Origin: Bacteroidota bacterium
GTDB lineage: Bacteria > Bacteroidota > Bacteroidia > Chitinophagales > Saprospiraceae
Length of the DNA stretch: 32,357 nt
Assembly: GCA_016234735.1 (NCBI GenBank)
Contig: JACRAN010000321.1
Location: forward strand, 1-32,357
Reading direction: 5' to 3'
Of this stretch, positions 8,263 to 15,215 are shown piece by piece (within the stretch, counting starts at the first letter, position 1; each line of letters opens with the position of its first letter). Position numbers and translations under genes: made by a program. The notes below the pieces were generated by a model. That model did not search any database, was not told where the DNA came from, and saw only the letters and a program-made list of their open reading frames with translations.

Positions 8263-8871
8263 ATGGAGCATCCAGTTTTACTGCCACTGTATTATTTTCC
8301 GCCCGTCAGTTGGTTTACCGCATTGGCGGCACACCCGGTCGCCTGGCTGGAGCAGCAGGAACATTACGTGAAAGGAACCTTCCGCAATCGCTGCCACATT
8401 GCATCGGTGAGCGGGGTGCAGCGGCTCACCATCCCACTCCGCAAAGGAAAAAACCAGCAGCAACCCATCCGGGAGGTGCGCATCGCTTACGACGAACCCT
8501 GGCAAATGCAGCACTGGCGGTCGATAGGCACGGCGTATGGCAATTCGCCGTTTTTCGAGCATTATATGGATGCCCTGAGGCCATTTTATCAAGCAAAAAA
8601 GTATGACTTGTTGTGGGACTGGAATTATGATTTGCTGCGGCTTTCCATGCGCATATTGAAAATAAAAACGGAAGTGCGATTAACGGAAAAATATGCGGTT
8701 CAACCGGATGGAATAATGGATTTTAGGGGTAATTTCAATCCGAAAAAATTATCGAATGATGTTGATTGCCAAGCACTTAGATACTCACAAGTATTTCAGG
8801 ACAGGCTTGGTTTTTTACCGGATATGAGTGTGCTGGATTTGATATTTTGTGCAGGAAGGATGGATATATAG
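8263..8871 (+). CDS. WbqC-family protein
   Basis: The 202-residue protein carries WbqC-family features: the N-terminal PLYYFPPVSWF (residues 7-17), HYVKGTFRNRCHIAS (31-45) and the C-terminal FLPDMSVLDLIF. WbqC proteins are linked to O-antigen or amino-sugar transfer by name, but no reaction is established for Bacteroidota members. The start at 8263 keeps the family N-terminus and excludes the upstream repeat. The gene follows the groEL terminator and ends against an inverted repeat. Its second half is more AT-rich than the neighbours. Confidence 0.85.
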   Translation: MEHPVLLPLYYFPPVSWFTALAAHPVAWLEQQEHYVKGTFRNRCHIASVSGVQRLTIPLRKGKNQQQPIREVRIAYDEPWQMQHWRSIGTAYGNSPFFEHYMDALRPFYQAKKYDLLWDWNYDLLRLSMRILKIKTEVRLTEKYAVQPDGIMDFRGNFNPKKLSNDVDCQALRYSQVFQDRLGFLPDMSVLDLIFCAGRMDI

Positions 8872-8931
8872 CCACGAATTGCACGAATTAACACGAAAGT
8901 TTCATTCGGGAAATTTTGTGCAATTCGTGGC
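8871..8931. repeat. Inverted repeat between the convergent WbqC and patatin genes
   Basis: GCCACGAATTGCAC (8871-8884) pairs perfectly with 8918-8931 (14 bp). The 33-nt loop repeats CACGAA twice more in degenerate form. Seven A follow on the + strand. The WbqC stop codon overlaps the first base. It may end transcription from the patatin side, but the T-run is on the wrong side of the hairpin for that. Confidence 0.65.
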
Positions 8932-8938
8932 AAAAAAA

Positions 8939-10060
8939 TCAGAGGTCAAACACCTTGGGAAAATGCTCCTCTTTCACCATGCGTTTCCCAGCCACTAAGC
9001 CAATATCCCGCAGCACTTCCTTGTTTTTTGCATCCGACATTTCCCGAATGGATTCTGCTTTTGTATTTGCAAATCCGAGGTCGTTCAGTTCGTTCTGCTC
9101 TAATTTTACGTCGTAGCGGAGGTAATGAAGGAGCGGTTTCGGTGCAAGCAAATCCTCGCTGAGGTCTCCGAATTCGGAGTTGATGACCTTGGCGGTTGGG
9201 GATTTTGAAAGATATTGGAGCATGAGCTGGTTGTGGTTGTCGGCATCGTCCATGAGCATTGCCGGCACCACAGGTGCCCATTTCACGCCAGCTATGCCGA
9301 CACATTCCTCTACCTTGCGGCGGACCTTGGCATAGCCAGTGCCAACCGAAACGATTTCGAGCATGTCGTCGCCCTTCTGCCACCTGAACGGGAAGCCCTT
9401 GAGGGTAGCCATCAGGAATAGGAGCATCGCAGGGTTGTTGTGCATGCTCACGCCACCGTCCACGAAGGCACCGATTTCGCCGTTGCCGACGTCAAATGCC
9501 TCAGCATCGAAATAGGTCGGGGCGGCTGAACTCGCACGGACGGCATTGCGCAGCAAAATTCCTTTGTTTTCCTCGAAATACTTGCCGCCGGGATGGTTGA
9601 GGAAAGCCCAGGTGCCGCCTGTGTCGGCCCTTTTGGCCACGATGCAGATGCCAGTTTGGATGCCTGCTCCTCCCATTATTTCCTGCCCAAGTTGTTCTTC
9701 GAGCAGTTTCTCAAGTTCCTTTTCGTCGAATTTACCGGCACGAAGGAGCGAGAATAATTTCGACTTGCCAAAAACCCGGGTGCCCAGGCTTTGGTACATT
9801 TCCTGGATTTCGTCAACGCCCTTGCCGATGGCAAGCAAGCTGGCGATGATGGAGCCGTTGCTGGTGCCGCCGATGAGGTCGAAGTAATGGGCCAGCCTAA
9901 AATTTGGGTCATTGCCGTGGCGTTTGCGCAGCAGGTTTTCAATATTTTTGAGGACACCGAGTGTCAGTGCACCCCGGATGCCGCCGCCGTCCATGGCGAG
10001 GATGCGCTTGGGTTCGGGGTTTTGTGGGTCTTGTCGGAGGTGGTCTTGCAATGTCTTCAT
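8939..10060 (-). CDS. Patatin-like phospholipase
   Basis: The 373-residue protein starts at MKTLQDHLRQD, with the -7 box TAATTTTG 45 nt upstream. The oxyanion-hole loop is DGGGIRG (residues 24-30). The nucleophile elbow GTSNG carries Ser68. The catalytic Asp201 is in the DGG motif (AFVDGGVSM). These form the Ser-Asp dyad that hydrolyses acyl esters of phospholipids. There is no signal peptide, so it should be cytoplasmic or membrane-peripheral. Patatins serve in lipid turnover, and the CapV type acts as a membrane-degrading effector in CBASS immunity. It is divergent from a DUF4231 membrane gene across 178 bases. No CD-NTase is present in the window, so effector use is inference. Confidence 0.93.
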   Translation of the reverse strand: MKTLQDHLRQDPQNPEPKRILAMDGGGIRGALTLGVLKNIENLLRKRHGNDPNFRLAHYFDLIGGTSNGSIIASLLAIGKGVDEIQEMYQSLGTRVFGKSKLFSLLRAGKFDEKELEKLLEEQLGQEIMGGAGIQTGICIVAKRADTGGTWAFLNHPGGKYFEENKGILLRNAVRASSAAPTYFDAEAFDVGNGEIGAFVDGGVSMHNNPAMLLFLMATLKGFPFRWQKGDDMLEIVSVGTGYAKVRRKVEECVGIAGVKWAPVVPAMLMDDADNHNQLMLQYLSKSPTAKVINSEFGDLSEDLLAPKPLLHYLRYDVKLEQNELNDLGFANTKAESIREMSDAKNKEVLRDIGLVAGKRMVKEEHFPKVFDL

Positions 10061-10104
10061 AATTGATTGTTTGTTGTGGTTGTTGATTGCAGGTTGTGAA
10101 GCGT

Positions 10105-10112
10105 CAAAATTA
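10105..10112 (-). promoter_or_regulatory. -7 promoter box of the patatin gene
   Basis: TAATTTTG on the reverse strand is a perfect TAnnTTTG match. It predicts a leader of about 38 nt before the MKTLQDH start and supports that start over an upstream ATG. No good -33 match. Confidence 0.5.
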
Positions 10113-10238
10113 GCCAACAATCTGTTATTTCAGACGGGAATACAGGGTTTCCCAATCATTTTTCAGGAAAAGATTTTGAAACGCTGCACCTGCACCTATT
10201 TTTACAAAAAATAATTCCTTCACCATCAACATTACAAA

Positions 10239-10676
10239 ATGAAAGACGAACAAACATACCTCAAGGACAGGGTCGATGACCAGGTAAACTGGCTGGGCGA
10301 CAAGGCTGCGAGCAACCAGAAAAGCTACAAGCGACTGAGAACCATCTCGTTAGTGGCATCGGTGCTGATACCTTTTCTATCTGGTTTTACCGACAATTAT
10401 GGCTTGGTTGTGACCATTACCGTGGGTTCGCTGGGTGCTGTGCTGGCCATCTGCCAGGGGTTGCTGGCGCTGAACCGCTACCACGAAAACTGGACGGAGT
10501 ACCGCATGACCGCCGAGACGTTGAAGCGGGAAAAGCTTTTTTATGAAACCAAAACCGGCGTTTATTCCGGCAACGGCGGCTTCAATTTGTTTGTGGAAAA
10601 TGCGGAGAAAATATTGGCTGGCGAAAACCAAAAATGGCTGCAAACCCGCATGGATGCTGAGGGGAATGGGAAGTAG
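10239..10676 (+). CDS. DUF4231-type two-helix membrane protein (SLATT-like)
   Basis: The 145-residue protein has two adjacent hydrophobic segments (residues about 32-48 and 52-73) between a charged N-terminal helix (YLKDRVDDQVNWLGDKA) and a C-terminal helix (NRYHENWTEYRMTAETLKREKLFYETKTGVYSG). The NWxxYR...ETLKxEKxxYxTxxGxY pattern is that of DUF4231, placed in the SLATT group (2TM domains associated with SMODS and SLOG proteins) and predicted to form membrane pores or to sense membrane state in conflict systems. It is 46 nt upstream of the EAD11-like/TonB gene in the same direction, so co-transcription is likely. Confidence 0.8.
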   Translation: MKDEQTYLKDRVDDQVNWLGDKAASNQKSYKRLRTISLVASVLIPFLSGFTDNYGLVVTITVGSLGAVLAICQGLLALNRYHENWTEYRMTAETLKREKLFYETKTGVYSGNGGFNLFVENAEKILAGENQKWLQTRMDAEGNGK

Positions 10677-10722
10677 CGAACCAGGCAGCCGTCGTATAAA
10701 TCATCAATGAAATCAAACCGCC

Positions 10723-12501
10723 ATGAAAACGTTTGCCACCATTCAAAACGAACTGATTGAAATACTGCCGCAGGGCATCGACCTCACCATTGCCGCCCTG
10801 AAAAAACACCTCGACCCCGTCAAGGACAAGTACGATGACTTCCTCCTGCTGGAAGGGAAATACAACGAAACCACCCGACAGCTCCTGCTCGGCGTCATCT
10901 CCAATGAAGATGCCACCCTTGAATTCAACCGGGTGCGCATGGCCCTGTTGGAGTTCATTGACAGCCTGAAGGAGAGCGACTTGCAAGGCTTGGCCACTGC
11001 CGAAACTAATGGGGGCATGGCCGATATTTACAACGGCGAGGTGCTGTACCGCATTCCGCGCAAAATGGGGGTCGGCGTGGAGGAGGAGTGCGTGGTGCGG
11101 TTGGCATTTGACCGAAAACTCATCACGGACGACTTTGAGGTGAAGCCCGGCGATGTAATGAAAGACCTGCGCATTTCTGACGTGATGGGCGTGGAATTGC
11201 TCGACCCCGGCATCGACCGGGCCTTTGAAATCCGCACGCTGCACGACACCGTTCAGTTTGTGCAAAAAGACTTAGTGACGGAGTGGGTTTTTTGGGTAAA
11301 ACCCTTGAAAGCAGGCAGCTTCCCGCTGGTGTTGAAAATTTCCATCATCGAAATCATCGACGGCATCGAGCGGAAACGCAACGAAGTGCTGAAAGAACAG
11401 GTGGAAATTTTAACCCAAAAACCGGCTGCCATTGCTGCCGAAGGCTTCGTCAGCGCAGGCTACTCCTGGCAGGTGACGGACACCGATGAACAGCGGGCAG
11501 TGGTGCCCGGCCCAACGAAGGGGCCATCTCCACCACCTCAGCCCGCCCCCACCACTCAGCCGGTGGCACCAAAGTCGGGAAGAGGTGGTTTCAGGAAAAT
11601 AGCGACCGTGTTGGGAGCTTTGGCTGCGCTGATAATTTCGGTGTGGGCAATGTTTAGCGGCATCGGCAACAAGGCAGCGGTAGAGCCGATGCCGATGGTC
11701 AATGTGGACACAATTTCAGCATGGGATGCCATCAAGCACAGTGGAACCCGGCAGGATTTTGAGGAATTTGTCCAAAACAACCCCACTGCACCAGAGGCGG
11801 CGCTGGCCCTGCACAAACTCGACAGCCTCGAAAATACGATGTGGGAGGAGGCGCTGGCTTCCAACGATACCGTCCAAATCAGGGCTTACCTCGACGCTTA
11901 CCCCAATGGTCGTTTTTCTGAATCGGCAGCCATTGTACTCGAAACCGAACGGCAGCGCGATGATATTTTACCCGCCAACCCCTCCGAGGAATTAGCGCCG
12001 GAGCAAAAAATCGTGCACAAACCGAAACCCAAACCCAAGCCCAAGCCGAAACCAACCCCCCAAAAGCAGGCACCATCGAAACCGACCACCGAACCTTCGA
12101 AGCCTGCGGAAAAACCGAAACCGCCCATTGTTGACCCGAACAAACCTGTGTCGATTGCTTCCACTTCGAGGCGGCCCGTGTACAAGGGCTGCAACGATTC
12201 CAACAAAGCGAAAGAAGAAAAATGCACCGTCGATAAAATTTACGGCTTCCTGAAAAAGAAGCTGAAATACCCCATCGAAGCGGAGCAAAGTGCCATCGAA
12301 GGCACCGTGAACGTCACTTTCGTCATCGAACGGGACGGCTCGGTGACCGAGGTGAAGGCGCTGAACGACATCGGCGGCGGCTGTGCCAGGGAGGCGGTGC
12401 GCATTGTGAAACAGTTTCCAAAATTCGAGCCTGGCCTCAATTCCAAAGGCGAATCCCTGCGGGTGCAGTACAACCAGCCGGTGAGGTTTAATATTGATTG
12501 A
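10723..12501 (+). CDS. Effector-associated-domain (EAD11-like) - transmembrane - TonB C-terminal chimera
   Basis: The 592-residue protein is modular. Residues about 4-84 are an all-helical domain whose end (QLLLGVISNEDATLEFNR plus ALLEF) fits effector-associated domain 11, an adaptor of predicted bacterial conflict systems. Residues 105-232 are a beta-rich domain (RIPRKMGVG; VRLAFD; ISDVMGVELLDPG; WVFWVKPLKAGSF) that I recall near such adaptors but cannot name. After a Pro-rich linker comes one membrane helix (293-313). Two repeats of about 40 residues (329-410; AYLDAYPNGRFSESAA) follow, then a Lys-Pro spacer (432-475) and a TonB C-terminal domain (487-590) with Cys490 and Cys501 of the Bacteroidota type. 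The expected topology is adaptor in the cytosol and TonB in the periplasm. I see no ExbB/ExbD. Confidence 0.8.
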   Translation: MKTFATIQNELIEILPQGIDLTIAALKKHLDPVKDKYDDFLLLEGKYNETTRQLLLGVISNEDATLEFNRVRMALLEFIDSLKESDLQGLATAETNGGMADIYNGEVLYRIPRKMGVGVEEECVVRLAFDRKLITDDFEVKPGDVMKDLRISDVMGVELLDPGIDRAFEIRTLHDTVQFVQKDLVTEWVFWVKPLKAGSFPLVLKISIIEIIDGIERKRNEVLKEQVEILTQKPAAIAAEGFVSAGYSWQVTDTDEQRAVVPGPTKGPSPPPQPAPTTQPVAPKSGRGGFRKIATVLGALAALIISVWAMFSGIGNKAAVEPMPMVNVDTISAWDAIKHSGTRQDFEEFVQNNPTAPEAALALHKLDSLENTMWEEALASNDTVQIRAYLDAYPNGRFSESAAIVLETERQRDDILPANPSEELAPEQKIVHKPKPKPKPKPKPTPQKQAPSKPTTEPSKPAEKPKPPIVDPNKPVSIASTSRRPVYKGCNDSNKAKEEKCTVDKIYGFLKKKLKYPIEAEQSAIEGTVNVTFVIERDGSVTEVKALNDIGGGCAREAVRIVKQFPKFEPGLNSKGESLRVQYNQPVRFNID

Positions 12502-12727
12502 AGACAAAAAGTTTAGGAGGAAAGAACTATTTCCCGCTTAAAAATAAAGGCTGGGGAATTGGCTTTCAAACAAGCAGGCGTTTTTCAAGGCTTTTTTCGC
12601 TCTTGCCCATGCGTACTTCGCAGAGGAAGTGTTGAAATTTGCTATCGCCTGAGCTTGTTGTTTCAGGTGAGTTGTATGGGACAATTTCACACTACCTCAA
12701 ACCATTTCAAACAATATAACCAGAAAC

Positions 12728-14278
12728 ATGAACCCACCGAACGACGATGTACAAGAACGCCTTCGGCAATTGGAAATCGAAAACCTGCGGCTGAAGGCGG
12801 AACTGGAAACCCGCAAAGCCACGCAAAAAACGGGGGCGGCTGTCCGCAAATTCGTGGCAGGCTCCACCACACGCTTGCTGGTCGGCAAGGGCCTGAAAAG
12901 CAGTTTCCGACAATTGCTCGACGAACTGCCGGGCGGCAAGGTGTCGAAAGAGACCATCGCCGAAATCATGACACAGACGATCTGGCGGGTGACCCGCATC
13001 GGCACTTTTGCCATCATCATGGGCGTGGCACCGCTGCTCATTCTGGTGATACAAACCACGATGCTCAGTCGTCAGAACGGCAAACTCGACACCCAAAACG
13101 GACTCCTCGGCAAGCAAAACCAGCGCCTCGACCAGCAAATCAACCTCGAAGAAGGCAACCGCCGAAGCTCGCTCGTGTTTTTCATGAGCAATATCATGGA
13201 CAAGCTGGACCTCGAATTGCGGAGCAGCCCCAACCGCAGCCTCAGCGACCCGCTCATCGGGCGCATCGTTTCCCTCAGCCAGTCCATGCGCCCTTACCGC
13301 TACCTCGAAAATGATTCGCTCACGCCCCGCCAACTCAGCCCGGAACGGGGGCAATTGCTTTTTTCGCTCGTCAACAGCAACTTGGACAAGGCGACCTACG
13401 ATAAAATCTACGCCCGTGCCAATTTCAACTACGCCGATTTGCGGGAAGCCAATTTCTCGGAAGCCTACCTGCGGGGGGCGCAGTTGGCACATTCCTCGTT
13501 TTCTCAAGCCAATTTCAACTATGCCGACCTGCAAGCCGCCGACCTCTCCGGTGCCTGGCTCGAACAGGCTACTTTCCGCAATACGCTGATGAGCGGCATC
13601 GACCTCTCCGGTGCCAACCTCCGGGAGAGCCGCATGGAAAACATCGTGATGTTCGAAGGCAACCTCAGCAACGCCGACCTCCGCCAGATTTACCTCGAAG
13701 GCGATTTCTCCGGCACCAACCTCGAAAACGTGAAGCTGCAAAATGCCTCACTCGTGGACGTGAACCTCGAAGGCTGCTATTTCAAGTCGCTCGGCTGGAT
13801 TGACAGCCTTAAGTTCCTGGAAGTGAAGGGGTTGCGGTATGTGCGGGAGATTTACACCCCAAACTTAGAAGTGCGCAAAAAGGGATTCCTGATGGACTCC
13901 GTGTACGCCCTGCGCCTTGACCCGACTTCGGCGCTGGCGCAAATGCAAAGCTGCAACTTAGCCGTGGAAGCCATCGTGGAGAGCAATCCGCAGGTGCGGG
14001 AACTGCAACAACGGGCCAAAGAGGGAGGCTACGCCCTGTCGCTCTACGCCGCCAAAAACCCCTTCGGCATGGAAGACCTCGGCATCGCCAAAGACACCGC
14101 CTGGCTCTACCGCCTCAGCGCCGACCAGGTGGATATGGCCAGCACCGTGATGTGGGTGCAGTTCAACCCGCTGCAACAAACACTGTGGGAATTGTTCCCG
14201 GATGTGACGAAGCCACCGGCACCGCTGTTGTTTGATGAGGGGTTGTTGAAGGGGTTGGGAGGGGGGTGTAAACAATAA
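12728..14278 (+). CDS. Membrane-anchored pentapeptide-repeat protein
   Basis: The 516-residue protein starts with a coiled coil (residues 7-30), then has one strong membrane segment (about 91-111) and a second coiled coil (113-142) rich in QNxxLxxQN. Residues 229-350 carry pentapeptide repeats of the A(D/N)Lxx type (ANFNYADLREANFSEAYL), which fold as a right-handed beta-helix. The last 150 residues are a non-repeat domain with no family I recognise. Pentapeptide proteins often act as binding scaffolds. It lies 226 nt after the EAD11-like/TonB gene in the same direction, so it may belong to the same unit or have its own promoter, which I cannot identify. Confidence 0.85.
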   Translation: MNPPNDDVQERLRQLEIENLRLKAELETRKATQKTGAAVRKFVAGSTTRLLVGKGLKSSFRQLLDELPGGKVSKETIAEIMTQTIWRVTRIGTFAIIMGVAPLLILVIQTTMLSRQNGKLDTQNGLLGKQNQRLDQQINLEEGNRRSSLVFFMSNIMDKLDLELRSSPNRSLSDPLIGRIVSLSQSMRPYRYLENDSLTPRQLSPERGQLLFSLVNSNLDKATYDKIYARANFNYADLREANFSEAYLRGAQLAHSSFSQANFNYADLQAADLSGAWLEQATFRNTLMSGIDLSGANLRESRMENIVMFEGNLSNADLRQIYLEGDFSGTNLENVKLQNASLVDVNLEGCYFKSLGWIDSLKFLEVKGLRYVREIYTPNLEVRKKGFLMDSVYALRLDPTSALAQMQSCNLAVEAIVESNPQVRELQQRAKEGGYALSLYAAKNPFGMEDLGIAKDTAWLYRLSADQVDMASTVMWVQFNPLQQTLWELFPDVTKPPAPLLFDEGLLKGLGGGCKQ

Positions 14279-14335
14279 AATTAAAGCTCGTTAATTCTTT
14301 GCCATAATTTTAACCACAATTCTAAATCATTTCCA

Positions 14336-14935
14336 ATGAGACAATTGATTTTTATATTCTTAACGGCCATCATCATTTCTTGTAAATCCACCCATAAAAC
14401 CCAATATATTGAGGGCCTCGTTAATTGTCATACAAGCAATAAAAAAATCACCGACAGATCCTTGATGAGCTATGAGGCTTTTCAACCAAAATGCCTTATA
14501 GGAGTCCAAATGCCATCATTTAAGGCGACTACCATCGCTGGTAAACTAATAGATGATGCCTATTTTAAAGGTAAAGTGACCATTGTCAATTTTTGGTTTG
14601 CATCATGCCAACCTTGTGTGGCCGAAATACCCGGATTCAACCAACTCGTCAAGAAATATGGCAAAAAAAAGGTAAGTTACTTAGCCATTGGAAGGGATAA
14701 GGCTCAAGACATCGATGAATTTTTGGATAAACATCCTTGGGATTTTGACCATGTTGCCAATGGTGAAAAATTGATTGCTGATGTTTTCGACTTGACTTGG
14801 GGCTATCCTTTCACTTTTTTGGTTAATGAAGATTCAAAAATCGTAATGGCATTTACAGGTGGATTTGATGATGAAAGGGCGACTACTGACATTCAAAATA
14901 AGTTGATTCCCAAAATAGAGGAACTGTTAAAATGA
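14336..14935 (+). CDS. TlpA/ResA-like thioredoxin-fold lipoprotein
   Basis: The 199-residue protein has a lipoprotein signal with the lipobox IISC (Cys16). The thioredoxin fold starts at about residue 57 (GVQMPSFKATTIAGK) and carries the redox motif CQPC (Cys91, Cys94) in NFWFASCQPCVAEIPGF, followed by the cis-Pro region (WGYPFTFLV). It probably reduces or oxidises protein thiols in the periplasm. Its DNA is clearly more AT-rich than its neighbours: the line 14341-14400 has 18 G+C of 60, against well over half in flanking genes. The codon choice differs accordingly. This suggests recent acquisition. It stands alone, 57 nt after the pentapeptide gene. Confidence 0.88.
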   Translation: MRQLIFIFLTAIIISCKSTHKTQYIEGLVNCHTSNKKITDRSLMSYEAFQPKCLIGVQMPSFKATTIAGKLIDDAYFKGKVTIVNFWFASCQPCVAEIPGFNQLVKKYGKKKVSYLAIGRDKAQDIDEFLDKHPWDFDHVANGEKLIADVFDLTWGYPFTFLVNEDSKIVMAFTGGFDDERATTDIQNKLIPKIEELLK

Positions 14936-14973
14936 AAACCCAACTGAATGAATCATAGTTTGCAAATTTTTTT

Positions 14974-15077
14974 TCATTCCCAAAGGGAATCTGTTCCGTC
15001 GGAAGGGCACTTTTAACGTAACCAGATTCCCTCCGGTAATGAAAAAAAGGACGTGAACAGATTGCCTTCGGCAATGA
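14974..15077. repeat. Three copies of a 20-bp palindromic element between the TlpA-like gene and metG
   Basis: Copy B (15023-15042) and copy C (15058-15077) read CAGATT-sCCTyCGGyAATGA in direct orientation. Copy A (about 14974-14996) is the same element inverted (TCATTCCCAAAGGGAATCTG). Each copy has a palindromic heart, for example ATTGCCTTCGGCAAT. They take up much of the 280-base intergenic region. A -7-like TATCTTCG at 15137-15144 may serve metG. Confidence 0.7.
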
Positions 15078-15157
15078 CAAAAGAGAGCCAGTTTCGGGAA
15101 CCTGCCTACGCCGTTTTCTTTTAAAGCTAATGCAACTATCTTCGCCCCGAATTTCAA

Positions 15158-15208
15158 ACGATGAACGGTAAACTAAGCGCCGTTCATCGTTCATCGTTCA
15201 TAGTTCAC
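15158..15208. repeat. Heptamer array with an inverted copy in the metG leader
   Basis: Three exact CGTTCAT units and a fourth variant (AGTTCAC) fill 15181-15208, ending 7 nt before metG. ACGATGAACGG at 15158-15168 is the inverted complement of 15180-15190, giving an 11-bp stem with an 11-nt loop that could form in the leader RNA. Confidence 0.75.
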
Positions 15209-15215
15209 AGTTAAA

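Noticed and set aside
10582-11265. 227-codon reverse open frame across the DUF4231/EAD11 boundary
   Set aside because: It is antisense to two recognisable genes and has no domain features.
8939-12501. A CBASS operon
   Set aside because: A patatin and a SLATT-like protein are present, but there is no CD-NTase, Cap2/Cap3 or HORMA/TRIP13 gene in the window.
12707-13741. 344-codon reverse-strand open frame opposite the pentapeptide-repeat gene
   Set aside because: It is antisense to a gene with clear coiled-coil, membrane and pentapeptide features. The repeat composition keeps the opposite frame open, and the product looks like no protein family.
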